Assembly: GCA_017139535.1 (NCBI GenBank)
Contig: WOUO01000006.1
Location: 248,001-312,000, forward strand
Reading direction: 5' to 3'
Source of the DNA: Trichocladium uniseriatum
Taxonomy: Eukaryota > Ascomycota > Sordariomycetes > Sordariales > Chaetomiaceae
DNA: 64,000 nucleotides
The number at the start of each line of letters is the position of its first letter. Within the stretch, counting starts at the first letter, position 1. The position numbers and the translations under genes are program-made. A model generated the notes under the pieces. It was given only the letters and a program-made list of their open reading frames with translations, did not search any database and had not been told where the DNA came from. Below, in pieces: positions 43,903-55,283 of this stretch.

Positions 43903-44486
43903 CTATGGCTGGCTGGTCCCCTGGAAATTGACACTCGCGCTCGTCTCCCCAGCCGATTCCTCATCCGTCTTGACGTTCTTCGCCAGCTTGGCGCTCTGCG
44001 TCGCCAGCTTCTCAGAAGTGTCCTTGCCCTGAGCAGCCTCAATCTTCAGCGCCAGCACCTGCAGTTGCAACTTGAGCACCTTGTTCTTGATCTTGCCGAT
44101 CTGCAGCGCCTTGCCCTCGGCTGTGTTCTTGCCGCCGGCCGCCTCGATGGCGTCGTTAAAGCCGCCCGCTTGGGTCTCGGCGGCTTCTGCAGTCACGCGC
44201 GCCGCCTTGAGGATGGCGAGGTCTTCGGCGTCGACTGAGGCGAAGTCGGTGACCTAGGGAATGTATTGTGAGTACTTGGTGGAGGCAAAAATATCCGTGA
44301 GAAACGTACCGGAAACTTGGCGTTCACCTCGGCGAGGGCATTGCCAGCAACGCCGCTCGAAACTTGAAAGTCCGAGTAGTCTTGAACGGTGAAGAGGCCT
44401 CTCTTGGTATTGCGATTGCCGCTGGCAGCGGGGGCGGCAATGGAGGAGGCGAGGAGGGAGAAGAGGATGGCGGCTTTGAAAAACAT
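43903..44486 (-). CDS. Small secreted protein, Cys-free, Kex2 site
   Basis: Predicted secreted protein of 175 residues; function unknown. Minus-strand exons are 44310-44486 and 43903-44253, both phase 0, with a 56-nt intron (GTACGT...CCTAG). The signal peptide is MFFKAAILFSLLASSIAAPAA and a dibasic KR (NTKR-GLF) follows a short pro-segment. The mature region begins with FTVQDYSDFQVSSGVAGNALAEVNAKFP and continues as a long, Lys/Ala/Gln-rich, probably helical region (LKLQLQVLALKIEAAQGKDTSEKLA). It lacks cysteines after the signal peptide. This profile resembles a conserved small-secreted-protein family of filamentous ascomycetes. Cell-wall association or host interaction are possibilities only. 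Confidence 0.8.
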
Positions 44487-45475
44487 GGTGACGGTGTGGT
44501 TGGAAAAGATGGTAATGGTCGGTATTAGTGACGATAGATGAGAGAGCGAATGAAAACAGCACAGCTGTAAGTCAATTAAGAAGGCGGAAGAAAAGAGAGG
44601 AGCTTGGGAACCGAAGGGATAGCACTGCTTGATGGGACAAAGGGGAGGAAGTGAGTTGGGCTTGCGATGTTGTTCATTTAAAGACTAAAGAAATCCTGAG
44701 ACCGCATCCTCGAAATCCAACATCATCGCAAAGTAATACCGTAATGGTCGGCAACGATGCCGTGTCCACATTCACGGAGTTGTTCGTCTCATCTATTCCA
44801 GGGACTTGAAGACAGCGCTTATTCACAGCTGCCAGTGGTGTTTGAGTAGGGTCAAAACGTCGGCAAACTTGAAAAGGATGCAAGGCAGCTCGTGGTTTCC
44901 ATCCGATCCAATAGGTGGAATCTGGCAATCCGTGCAGGATGGGATAACCGAGAAGTTACAGCATGCCCAAAGCCCCGGTTTGTTCAGACCCAAAAGAGGA
45001 GGCCATTCCTAAGCGCTGTCTGAAACGTGTCACGGAAGGTTGCGATGGCCTGCTTCATACCCCTGCCCCTGCCGCTTAAGGAGTCGAGGTTTCACGATAC
45101 GCCATCTGCCATCTGATCCGACGACAACGAGATCTCATCGTTGAATGACGTGCCAAAGTTGAAAAGCGTGCTGGACTGCATCGCTGGATTCGCCAACTTG
45201 CCTCGCTCGCGGTCATACCCCCGTATTATCGCGATTCTCGGCGCGCCGTCGTCTTGCGCGTTCGCAGGCCGGCTCGCAAACATTTGCGAATTATTTCCTG
45301 TGGGAATGCGATTAGCTAAATGTCAAACTTGAATTCAACTCCCAAGCCAGAGCCGGTGAGCGTTCAATTCCCATCTTACCTTTCTTGGGGTGTCCGGCAT
45401 ATGTGAAGCAGGACGGGAAGGAGCACACCAGTTTATCCAAAAGGTGCTCAGCACGGTCAGGCTCCTGCCAACAGC
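44487..45475. other. Intergenic, DUF3431 gene to small secreted gene
   Basis: About 1 kb without a supportable gene. It should contain the promoter of the small secreted protein at its left end. Confidence 0.55.
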
Positions 45476-46556
45476 TCACTTTACTTTCAGCGAGCCTGTA
45501 TAGTTCCTCGCCTCCCCCTCCCAGCCCAGTTTTGGCCAGCCCTTGGGCAGTGTCGAATATTTGGGCAACACATATCGGCCGTCGCACTGATCCTGGCTGC
45601 ATTTCAACTCGCACAGCCCAAACAGCTTACAGTAACACTCCTCTGCCGAAGGGCAAAAGATGGCATCCTTGCCGAAAATGACTATCAAACCAAGTTGTGA
45701 GCAAAACACCCCAAAAATCAATCAGAGAGAACTCACTGTGCCACAAATACTCAAACACCCTCCCACTCAAATCATCCTCCAACGGCGTCTCCAACAACCA
45801 CTCCCGCCAACGCACATAATCCTCCTTCGGCCTCGCCCGCACCGCCTCGCGCGAGACCGCAAACTGCGAGCAACAACTCACCCCCACCTGCTCCGGCACC
45901 TCCACGCCCGGCATCAACTCCTCAAACGCCTGCTTATACACCTCCTTAGCCGTCAACTTCGTCCCCGGCGCCCTCATCGCCAAGGATGTCGCGTTGCGAT
46001 AGTCCCCACCACCCTCCAGCATGGCATCATCATGCGGCCTGATCTCGGCCGGACACCCGAGCGTCCAGACGCAGCGCAGGTTGACATACCCAGCGGACTG
46101 GACGTAGGTCAGGTCGAGGCGGCGCAGGGTGGCGAGGGCGTCGTAGTCGGGGTCGTCGTTGTGCCAGGCGAAGCGGGAGGCGTGGACGAAGATGGTGGTT
46201 GGGGCGAGGGTGTCGTAAGCGTCGATGAGGTGGGTCAGGTAGACCATGGCCTCGCGGCCCCTGTTGCGCGGGACGGTGAGCGGTGCGGAGGGGTTGTCGA
46301 CGACGTAGATGCTGCGGGACCAGGACGGGAGGTGCTGGTGCACCCAGGCAATGTTTTCTGATTTGAGGCTGGCGACGACGATTTGGGCGGGAGCGAGTGT
46401 GGGGTTGGGGGGTGGAGGGGAGTAATAGTCGGTGTTGGTGTGAATTTGGGGGACCCAGTCCCATTGGAGGTAGAAGTGAAGGACGAGAAGCCAACCGCAA
46501 ACCAGCACGGTGGCAATGGAGATGGTTGCCCTTGGCCCGAAGCGTGTTGTGGACAT
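45476..46556 (-). CDS. DUF3431 membrane-anchored protein
   Basis: Uncharacterised fungal protein of the DUF3431 family, 341 residues. Minus-strand exons are 45737-46556 and 45476-45681. An N-terminal hydrophobic segment (ISIATVLVCGWLLVLHFYL) suggests a type II membrane protein of the secretory pathway. The family core is easy to follow: QIVVASLKSENIAWVHQHLP, SIYVVDNPSAPLTVPRNRGREAMVYLTHLID, TIFVHASRFAWHNDDPDYD, YVNLRCVWTLGCPAEI, GVSCCSQFAVSREAVRARPKEDY and GRVFEYLWH. The second exon supplies IIFGKDAIFCPSAEECYCKLFGLCEL, completing the conserved Cys pairs. The family has features reminiscent of glycosyltransferase-like folds, but no activity is known to me. The start is the second of two adjacent candidates, because the first codon of the open frame is GTG. 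Confidence 0.88.
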
Positions 46557-47743
46557 CACGGCGGCATCGGCACGGGGCCTCGGGGTGGAGGAGAGGCGGA
46601 AAAAGAGTGTTGGGGGTTAGTTATGGAACAAAAGAGGAAGCCATCCGAGCCGAATTCTGGCCGGAAACTCTGCGTTCTTTCAGAGTCTCCGAGAATCAGG
46701 AAAGGGGTATTGAGTGACGATGATGCCGCGCGTTCAATCCACCCAACCCCCCCTGCTCCCTGCCGAAGCAACCGGCAGCGCCGCCCGCATCATGGAACCC
46801 CTGCTACCAACACGGCCGCTTATTCCGGCCAATCTGGCTTGCCGATTTCCCGCCCTGCCCACGCATCGGAAACAACCAAGGCGGGCGGCAAAGTGTGGGT
46901 ACGGGCCGAAGTTGGTTGGCTGGTGCAGCTGAAGCAATTCCAATCAGCTCAGCTCCCAAGCGCTTGGCATTTGGGCGATCCAAACGGTCGGGACCTGAGA
47001 TACGAGCGCCATTCGCTCGGCTGACAGGGCTGCCCTGTCTAGTGTGGTCTATTCTCAGCCTCCCGGTGTCATTATCCGCGCGGATGTGCACTGTTCTTCA
47101 ATGGTCCCTCATTGGCATTGTGCACAGTGTCGGTTGTGAGACCCTCGTGGTGTTGAAGACCCAAGGCATCGGCTGGAGACAGAGGCGCCGAGACACATCT
47201 GGATCATGCAGTCCTCAGTTCACTGTTAACTCGGGACCCTTGGCAAAGGGCGTCAGGTCCTATTCATGGTAGCCCAAAGGCTTGGCCATGTGCTTGGTGG
47301 GAAAGTCGAGCGCTAACAGACATGCTCGGGTTGGGTTGTTACACTACCGCGAGCAAGGGGCATAGAAGCTTAACGAACCACGCGGTTGGGACTCTGACCT
47401 CGTGGAGAGTACCAGGGGAATGGATTTTGTTGTTTGTTCCTGGCGGTGTCGTGGAAGCGCTCCATGGCCACGATGGCCACATATTTCCAAGTCTTCGCCG
47501 GGATGAGCAATTCTTCTTCCCCTATCCGTCCTGTTGTTTCTTGTCGACGTCCGGGCTACCATTGAACTGCAGATCTTTGTACTTGGTTCTGGGTTTACTG
47601 TGTTCTAGAACTTCTGAACATACCAGCTTTCGAGCATAGCACAACGATTTTTTCTTCCCCGGGATCCGTATTGCTCGACTCCGGAACACGACCGCTCATT
47701 TCCGACTTTCGCCTCCAGAGACCACAGCCAGCTTTTAGCGAGA
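46557..47743. other. Divergent intergenic region, DUF3431 to Cys-rich gene 1
   Basis: About 1.2 kb between divergent genes; nothing recognisable beyond promoter DNA. Confidence 0.55.
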
Positions 47744-48826
47744 ATGCCTCCAGACCGCAACCTGCAATACGAGGGCCTTCCCTCGCTCTTGTTTGGGAGA
47801 GATTCGTGTTCCGATGCCTTCGGTTCGAACGCCAGCAATTCCATTTGCACCCCGAGCTTAACCCTCTGCTGTAAGGGCCCCCTGCAAAAGTCCGCCATCG
47901 TCGTACCCGCACTGACCAACAACCCAGGCGTACGACGAGGACAACAATACCCCTCCTGCCAACAATACCTCGACAAGGGCTGGTGCTGCATCGGCAAGTT
48001 CGTCTCCCCTTCCCCTGGACATTTCCCCTAAAATTCCCTAACACCGTGCCACCAAAACAGCACCCCAGACGACAACTGCTACGTTGACCAGGCCTCGGCC
48101 TGCGACGAGCCCAACTCGGTCCCCTGCACCAACCTCGCCGAGGGCACCTCCGAGGCCTGCTGCCCGCGCCTGACCAGCTGCGACACGGGCACCAAGGCGA
48201 GGAAAGACTATGTGCGCTGCAACATCCGATACTCGGACCTGAGGCAGGCGGCGGCCGGGGTGGAGCAGTCGTCGTCATCGTCGTCGTCATCGTCATCATT
48301 GGTGTCTGTGGTGTCGTCGGTGTCGGGGGCGCCCGGTGGTGCTGCTACTGCTAGCTCAGTGGACTCCTCTGACGCGGTAATAACAACAACCGCGTTGTCA
48401 GGGGCGGTGGATCTAATATCTTCGACCACTGGTGGTGAGGCTGCAGCACAGACGGCTGCTGGTAATGTGGACTCGCAGGGTCAGGCGGGGTCGTCGCCGG
48501 GGTTGATTGCGGGGGCGGCAGTGGGTGCGACGCTGGGGCTGGTGGCGTTGGTGGTGCTGGGGTATTTGTTCTTGCGGAAACGGTTGAAGATGAGGCAGGA
48601 GGGGGGTGTTTATCCTTCTGGTTCTTATCCTCATGCTCACGATCCTCATCCTCAGCCGCCCGTCGTGGCGCAGCCGCCCTATGCGTATCCTGACTATGCT
48701 CAACTGAAGAGAGATGCGGCGCCGGTTGGGTATGGGTTTCCGGGGCAGTGGAATGGGCCGGCGGAGCTCATGGCCAAAGGGATAGTGAATGGTGATGGGC
48801 CGGCTGAGTTACCAGCCGGGAGGTAG
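47744..48826 (+). CDS. Cys-rich single-pass membrane protein, copy 1
   Basis: Predicted membrane protein of 320 residues; function unknown. Exons are 47744-47870, 47928-47997 and 48061-48826. The N-terminal Cys-rich region contains LLFGRDSCSDAFGSNA, LTLCC-VRRGQQYPSCQQYLDKGWCC and NCYVDQASACDEPNSVPCTNL..ACCPRLTSC. A Ser/Thr/Ala-rich stalk (with a 10-Ser run) leads to one hydrophobic helix, GLIAGAAVGATLGLVALVVLGYLFL, then a basic stop-transfer (RKRLKMR) and a Pro/Tyr-rich tail. This layout resembles fungal wall-stress sensors in form only. No signal peptide is visible after the chosen ATG, and no ATG precedes it in frame nearby; an upstream exon may be missing. The first intron is 57 nt and in frame, so retention would add 19 residues. 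Copy 2 follows at 50104 with identical exon phases. Confidence 0.75.
48269..48299 (+). repeat. TCG/TCA trinucleotide repeat in coding sequence
   Basis: About ten TCG or TCA codons in a row encode a serine run in the stalk of Cys-rich copy 1. Copy 2 has only a short serine run at the same place, so the stalk length differs between paralogs. Confidence 0.8.
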
Positions 48827-50103
48827 CCTTGGGTGGCTATTGCGTTGTTGTATCAGTGTGGTTGGTGGCCTTTGGTCGTGTCAAGTTCCAGTGGTTGAGC
48901 GCGGAGTTGGTGGTGCTGTCTCACATTAATAGATAGCTTATTTCCAGTTATTACTACTAGACTCAATATTAAAGTCGACTTACCTGATACCCGCGTAAGG
49001 TGCGAGCTCCCGCTAGTGTATAGTCCAACGTCGTCTTGATTCTGGTTTCCTTCCAACAACAGGAGACCTCTATCCCATCAAAGATCGACATGACGGCACG
49101 CGGAAAGGAAAGGATCGACGGTATGGACCTGTTGTGTGACCCTCAAGGGAGCGGGGCAAAAAATTTAGGTAAGAAGTTGAAACTGTTAAACACTGTTAAA
49201 CTGAGCACAACCTTCGGTTAGAGAGTTGAGCGAGTCCAAGTTTGTTTCTGGGGTAGTCCGCATATGGATGCCAAAACTGGATCACCCGCTGACTTTCAGC
49301 CCCTCCACCTTTACCTCTACCGATCGGCGGGGAAGGACTTGGCGTTCCATTTAACCCAAGCAGACTGCCTCGGATGAAATGGGATCGTCCGTGTCTGACG
49401 TCGGTGGCTAGCCTCGGCGATCTTCAAGGTGACACTGGAAGCTCAAAGAGGAAACATGTTGGGGTCCAAAAGGCTGATGGGCGGCTCGGTTGCGCTTAGC
49501 TTGTTAGCGCGAAACCCTCCTCAGGTTGTAGTTAACCACCCGAAAGAACAATAGTACGGGCAAATAAAGATATAAAATAAACAAGATATGTTATACGCAC
49601 CGTGCTTCGGGAGAAGAAGGAAGAACGGTTGCTGTAATGTTGAAGGGAAGGTATCTACGCCAGCAGATTGGCTACCTTTCTGTCTACCATTAACACTCTG
49701 GTGTAAAGTTATCGCTTGAAGGATGCATGCGAGGAGCTTCCTCGTGCCAGTTTAGGACATGACCGTCGGTAGATCATATTCAGAGTTCTGTGCCGCTTAC
49801 CCGACCGTTTGGCAGTGTCGTGGCGATGCTCCCGTTGAGGGTTGAGGGTTGGTCGCGCAGCGCTCCGTTGCCACGTCTATGTATGTTCTTCGCACTAGGT
49901 TCTGGCCAGCGGTTCTTCGCGCCTCCGTCTTTTTGATGGCTACTAGGCGAGTTTGTTTGTGCCTTATTGTTATACCTTGCGTGTTCAGGCCAATTTAACA
50001 GGATATCTCCCGCCTACTAGGTGTATTGTACCTTGGAGATTTGAGTTTCTTATTAAGCAACTCGGAGAGCGGACGGGCACCCGGAAACCAAGCGGCGGGA
50101 GCG
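48827..50103. other. Intergenic between the tandem paralogs
   Basis: About 1.28 kb. It includes a short direct repeat (ACTGTTAAAC twice, near 49188-49202) and GTTGAGGGTTGAGGGTTGG near 49838. No gene is supported. Confidence 0.55.
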
Positions 50104-51150
50104 ATGGCGCCAGACCCCAACTTGCGATACGCAAGCGCTAGATCCCTCCTACTTGGGAGAGACTCGTGCTCCGAGGATTTTGCTGATCTAAACGGAAGGG
50201 AAACGACCTGCAAGCCGAGTCAAACCAAGTGCTGTAAGAGTCTCGGTTACGAGTACCACCATCGTGGGAACCCGGCTGACACGCCCTCTAGGCTTAGTGA
50301 AAGGTCTATCATATCCCGCCTGCCGCAACTACCTCAACCGTGGCTGGTGTTGCCGGGGAGGGTTAGTTCATCATCGTTCCTCATTCCTCCCCCTTTCATA
50401 CCTACCTCGCACCGGTGTCCTCTCCTTTCGTCCTCACTCAGCAGCAATATACCGGAACCAACATCAACCCCCCTTCTCACTCCCACCCCTAAATAATACG
50501 ACCACATGACTAATGGGCCCCCAAAACGCAGGGAAGATGTTGACGGATGCTTCGCCGATATCGGGTCCGTCTGCGACCAGCCGGACGCCGTCCGCTGCAC
50601 CAACCTGACCAAGGGTGTCAAAGAGGCATGCTGTCCACGAGGCACAAATTGCGTCAACAACCGCGAGGCAACCGTTGGAAAGGTACGCTGCAATGCGCGG
50701 CATACCGATCTCATCAAGTTGGACGCGTCATCAAGTTCGACGGCGCCGGCAACTTCGACGACTACCAGTGGAGCCGGAGAGACGGGAAACCCACACGACC
50801 AGGGGGCCTTGTCCGGCCCGTCCGTGGGGCTGATAGCGGGTGCGTCGGTCGGCGGGACTCTAGGGTTCGTAGCGCTGGTGGTGTTGGGATATCTGCTGTT
50901 TCGGAAATGGTCCAAGAAGAGGCGGCCGCAGGCCGGCTACTCGCCTCCTCCGAATCTTTCTTCGCCGGGCATGACTATGTCGCAATCGCCATCATCACAA
51001 CAGGCGTATAGCACGTATCAGGATTATGGTCATACACAAGGAGGCGGTGGGGCAGCGAAATATGAGAGGGCGAGCCCGTCGCATGCGCCGGTCGAGCTGA
51101 ATGCCGCGGAAGGGAACCGTGACCCGGCTGAGCTGCCTACGGAGAGGTGA
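50104..51150 (+). CDS. Cys-rich single-pass membrane protein, copy 2
   Basis: Paralog of the gene at 47744, 272 residues. Exons are 50104-50233, 50292-50361 and 50532-51150; the middle exon is 70 nt in both copies and intron phases are the same. Corresponding blocks are NLRYASARSLLLGRDSCSEDF, TKCC-LVKGLSYPACRNYLNRGWCC and GCFADIGSVCDQPDAVRCTNL followed by ACCPRGTNC. The stalk is shorter. The membrane helix is GLIAGASVGGTLGFVALVVLGYLLF, then RKWSKKRR and a Pro/Ser/Tyr/Gln-rich tail ending in DPAELPTER, like DGPAELPAGR in copy 1. Intron 2 is 170 nt and its donor is GTTAGT. As in copy 1, no signal peptide follows the chosen ATG. Divergence at protein level is considerable, so the duplication is not recent. 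Confidence 0.75.
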
Positions 51151-52006
51151 AGCTGCTGTAGTGTTGGGCTATTCGGCGGCATTCACAGTAACCCAAGGGC
51201 TCGGTCGAGTAGCTTAGGGGTGTACCGGCTAGTCCGGGGCCAGTGGCTTGACGTGGAGGTGGCGGTGTCTCCAGGTCAGTTTGTATGTTGTTTAGTTCTG
51301 ATCATCATTGGTGTTTCGATGGACTTGACTGTCGGTTGGCCATCATCTTAGCGAGGGAATACCCATGAATTCAAGATGCTTCTTGTTTTCGAGTTTAAAG
51401 TACCGTACTGAACGACTGCTCTGCAACTCGTTCTTCAACGGCTGATGAAGCAGCTGGAGATCCACCGTGTCGCCCTGCATGGAAACCGCCATTGGGGTGC
51501 ATATTTGGATCAGAGAAAAAGGGAAAGCAAATGTGAGATAAAAGGAAAAAAGAAGGAATAGGGTACATCAAACAGCCTAAAACATTGGAGTTCTCAAGAT
51601 GCCCACAACACTTGGGAGCCGAAAAGGTTGACCCCAACAAGACCCCTACAGGGGAAAATGCGGAGGAGTGCGGGGGTGGAGCATCCCCAAGGGGCCAACT
51701 CTGCCCTTGGCACGCTAAAAACATGCCAACAAAATCCCAGCACGGCACTTCCAGTTGGGGTACGGGCCGATGATAAACGACCCGAGTTCCGATGATCTTC
51801 AGAGCCAGCAGGAGAGCCGACGCCAACCAGCAAAGGCCGAAAGGTCAACATGCAGACCATGCCGGCACCAACCCTCCCGCTTCGCACAGGGGCATGACAT
51901 TCTCCAAGTCCAGGAACCGATGACAAGTGCAGATTGTCAACTGTTATGTTCCCTGAAATCGTGAAAGCCAACACCACTCACCCCATCACTATCCATCCTC
52001 GACACA
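51151..52006. other. Intergenic, Cys-rich copy 2 to ligase
   Basis: About 0.86 kb, no supportable gene; promoter of the ligase at the right end. Confidence 0.55.
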
Positions 52007-53837
52007 ATGCCGTATCCCTCTACCTTCCCGCCGCTTAGCATCCCTGACGATGCCGACCTGTGGTCACTCCTCTTCGGACACAGGCACCGAGACTTCCCCG
52101 AGACCAAGGAGATCTTGACATGCGGCGAGACGGACCGCTCGTACAGCTGGGCCGACCTGCGCAGCGCATCCATTGAGTTCGGCAAGGGACTGAAAGATCT
52201 GTGGGCATGGAAGAAGGGCGACGTTCTAGCGTTTTACACGCCCAACTCCATTGACGTACGCGATAGTCCCCTCCTGTTCTCACTCTACCTTGAATGTGTA
52301 GTAATCTCTACTCCAGACCCCCATCCTCACCCTGGGCGCCCTCTGGGCAGGCGGCACCGTCTCCCCCGCCAACCCTCTCTACACCGCCGACGAGCTCGCC
52401 TTCCAGCTCAAAGACTCGGGCGCCAAAGGCCTCGGGACCCAAGTCCCCTACCTGCGCACCGCCATCACGGCCGCCCAAAAGGCTGGCCTCCCACTTGAGC
52501 GCATCATCCTGCTCGGCCCACACATGGACCCGTCCGGCCGCTACCGCCACTTCTCGAGCATCCGCAGCACGAGCTCCACGGGACGGTACGCCCAGACCCG
52601 CATTCGCCCCGCAACCGACCTCGCCTTCCTCGTCTACAGCTCGGGAACCACTGGCCTGCCCAAGGGCGTGTGCTTGACGCACTACAACATGGTGGCCAAC
52701 GTGCTGCAGGCGAGCTACGTCGAGGGCAGCCAGTGGCGGTGCCGCGGCGGGGTCGATGGCCGCGGCGACAAGCAGCTGGGCGTGCTGCCCTTCTTCCACA
52801 TCTACGGCCTCACCTGCGGCGTGCTCATGTCTGTGTACGAGGGGTGGCAGCTGGTCGTGCTGGAGCGGTTCGATATGCTCAAGGTGCTGGCGACGATTCA
52901 AAAGTATCGGATTACCTTTGCCTACGTCCCGCCGCCGATAGTGCTGGCGTTTAGCAAACACCCGGCGGTGGACGAGTATGATCTAAGCTCGCTCAAGGTG
53001 CTCCACTCGGGGGCGGCGCCGCTGACGAGGGAGCTCACTGAGGCGGTGTGGCACCGGCTAAAGGTGCCGGTCAAGCAGGGGTTTGGTCTGTCCGAGACGA
53101 GCGCGGTGGTGTGCTGCCAGGTGATGGATGAGTGGGGCAAGTTTATGGGGTCGGTTGGAAAACTGATGCCGAATATGGAGGCCAAGATTGTCGGGGAGGA
53201 TGAGCAGGAGGTCGGAGAGGGGGAGGTGCGTTTCGATTGCTCTATTATTTTTGTATGCCTGCGTACTGACATACATGCAGAGCGGCGAGCTGTGGCTAAA
53301 GGGGCCCAACGTTTTCCCGGGCTATTTCAAAAACCCAGAGCGCACCAAGGAGGCAGTAACGTCAGATGGTTATTTCAAGACCGGAGACGTATTTCGGCGT
53401 GACAAGCACGGCAACTACTACTGTGTGGACCGGCTCAAGGAGCTCATCAAATACAGTAAGTCTTGCTCCCACTCAGTGACCGAACTGTCGCTAAACATCA
53501 TCTAGACGGCTACCCCGTCCCGCCGGCCGAGCTTGAAGGCATCCTGATCGGCCACAAAGAGGTAGCCGACGCTTGCGTAATTGGCGTTGAGGATCAAGCG
53601 AAGGCGACTGAAGTGCCGCGGGCGTATGTAGTCCTGCGAGATGGTGTTGCAACCAGCGAGGCCAAAGCACAGGAACTTGTAGAATGGGTGGGCACACAGG
53701 TGGCCCCCCACAAGAGGTTACGCGGTGGCATCCACTTTGTCGAGCAGGTTCCCAAGTCGCCGAGCGGAAAGGTTCTTCGGAGGGTGATGAGGGAGCAGGC
53801 AAAGAAAGAGCAGCGGGCGTTGGGAGCCAAATTGTAG
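52007..53837 (+). CDS. Acyl-CoA/4-coumarate-CoA ligase-like enzyme, PTS1
   Basis: ANL-superfamily adenylating enzyme predicted to convert an aryl or acyl acid to its CoA thioester; substrate unknown. Exons are 52007-52255, 52317-53225, 53281-53455 and 53506-53837, giving 554 residues. Motifs in order: the phosphate loop YSSGTTGLPKGV, FFHIYGL, HSGAAPL, the adenine motif GFGLSET, GYFKTGDV with the hinge region VDRLKELIKYNGYPVPPAELE, and the catalytic lysine region VEQVPKSPSGKVLRR. The protein ends in GAKL, and AKL is an accepted peroxisomal targeting signal type 1, so peroxisomal location is likely. That fits beta-oxidative shortening of phenylpropanoid or fatty acids. Intron 3 splits the Lys-Tyr-Asn of the hinge region. 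No pathway partners are adjacent. Confidence 0.92.
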
Positions 53838-54311
53838 AGGTCCTTGTCCCTGTTTATTCCCTGAGGACCTTGAGGGTAGCAAGAACCTTGAAGGGTATAT
53901 ATACTAGATCTTACTCAACTACCGCCACACCCCCCGCAAAGAATGCTGTTTGGCCGAGCTGGTGGTTAGGAAAAATCTGGTCTTCGGGCACCCGGCACCT
54001 GACAAGGTCGCCCGTTCGACTCCCCGGACTCTCGAGTCTAATCCACGATGTCAACCCATAGAGTTTCGTAGCCGACTCGCCCTTCGCAGGCGAGCCGGTG
54101 AGCTTTTGCTCCTGTCTGCCTCGATGCCCACGCTTGTATCTAGTTCTCCAGCAATGACTGGCCATAACCTTTTTATCCTTCCGTCTTCTATCGGTATATG
54201 ACAGAGCCTCTGGTATAATACAAGTCTAATCTCCCACCCCAAATACAGATACACTCCCATCTAGCGCATCCCCATTTCAACTATACACACGCTGTTTCAT
54301 ACACCCAAACC
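53838..54311. other. Convergent intergenic region, ligase to ATP11
   Basis: About 470 bp between two 3' ends. It contains sequence resembling tRNA A and B boxes that does not fold (see rejected items). Confidence 0.55.
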
Positions 54312-55283
54312 TCAACCCATCCTCTCCGCCTCCTCCATCAACTTCTCCACACTAAACCTCGCATCCCCCTTCCCAAACCACTCCAACAACTTCCTCCTCT
54401 CCTCCGCCCGCTCCCTCCCTGCCTCCCCACCAACCCCATCCCACCCCCCATAAAACCTCTGCAGACACATCAGCAACCACCTCGCATCCTCCACCTTCAC
54501 CCCGCGATCCTCCACCACCAGGCCCTGCATCAACACCACCTCCTTATCCTCCACAAAATCCTTGTAATGCGTCACCGTCGTATGCGGCGCCGCGTACTCC
54601 CCCCTCGCCTTGTACTCGGCCAGCTGGGTAAACAGCACCGTCGCGCTGCGCGTCGCCGCGTCCCAGGTCCATTGCAGGAAGTGCATCTCGGCGCCCTGTT
54701 CCGGGTGGGGGACGGGCAGCACGAATTGCGGGTTGGACCGGGCGAGGGTCTCCATGGTGGTGAAGGTGGAGGCGGGGATGACGGCGCAGAGGGAGTTGGG
54801 CTGGGAGGCGTGGTGCAGGCGCCAGATGGCGGTTAGTTCCTTGACGGGGAGGGTCGAGGCTTTTGGGAGGTCGAGGATGGAGGAGAGGGGTTTGATGCCT
54901 GTGTCTGTGGGGGAGGGTTGTTTGGGGAGCGGGGAGTTGGGGTGGGTGGTGGGGGATGAGGAGGGTTGTTGTTCTTGTTGTTGGGCGGTTGCTTGTGGTG
55001 AGGGAGGTGGGGTGGGGGGGATGACGACGTCGGCTTCTTTGCGCAGGGTCTGAATCTTGTCGGCGTAGGCGGCCTTGAGGGATTCGATGTCGCCGTGGCC
55101 CTCCTCGCGGGCCTTGCGGTCGAGCTTGTCGCGGTACTTTTCGAGAATGTTGCGGCGTTGGGACGTCGTCGCGAGGAAGCGCACGTCGTGGACCTGGGCC
55201 CAGCGCCGCTGGTTGGAGGCGCGAAGGGCGCGCGTCTGGCAACTCAAAAGGTGCCGCAGCACGGGGACCCGTGCGGTAGCCAT
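54312..55283 (-). CDS. ATP11: Mitochondrial F1-ATPase assembly factor Atp11
   Basis: Chaperone that binds the beta subunit of F1 before assembly of the mitochondrial ATP synthase. Intronless on the minus strand, 323 residues. An Arg-rich, acid-poor N-terminus (MATARVPVLRHLLSCQTRALRASNQRRW) is a typical presequence. NILEKYRDKLDRKAREEGHGDIESLKAAY forms the coiled N-terminal segment. A low-complexity Pro/Gln/Ser linker is followed by the conserved core: LSSILDLPKASTLPVKELTAIWRLHHA, QFVLPVPHPEQGAEMHFLQW, and LTQLAEYKARGEYAAPHTTVTHYKDF-like sequence (here FTQLAEYKARGEYAAP) with ELVLMQG-like EVVLMQGLV. The C-terminus ends in KLLEWFGKGDARFSVEKLMEEAERMG. Length and order agree with fungal Atp11. Confidence 0.93.
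   Translation of the reverse strand: MATARVPVLRHLLSCQTRALRASNQRRWAQVHDVRFLATTSQRRNILEKYRDKLDRKAREEGHGDIESLKAAYADKIQTLRKEADVVIPPTPPPSPQATAQQQEQQPSSSPTTHPNSPLPKQPSPTDTGIKPLSSILDLPKASTLPVKELTAIWRLHHASQPNSLCAVIPASTFTTMETLARSNPQFVLPVPHPEQGAEMHFLQWTWDAATRSATVLFTQLAEYKARGEYAAPHTTVTHYKDFVEDKEVVLMQGLVVEDRGVKVEDARWLLMCLQRFYGGWDGVGGEAGRERAEERRKLLEWFGKGDARFSVEKLMEEAERMG

Noticed and set aside
53951..54040. Possible tRNA: TGGCCGAGCTGG resembles an A box and CGTTCGACTCC a B box at suitable spacing.
   Set aside because: The five-base T stem does not pair and no acceptor stem can be formed, so it is not a functional tRNA as read.
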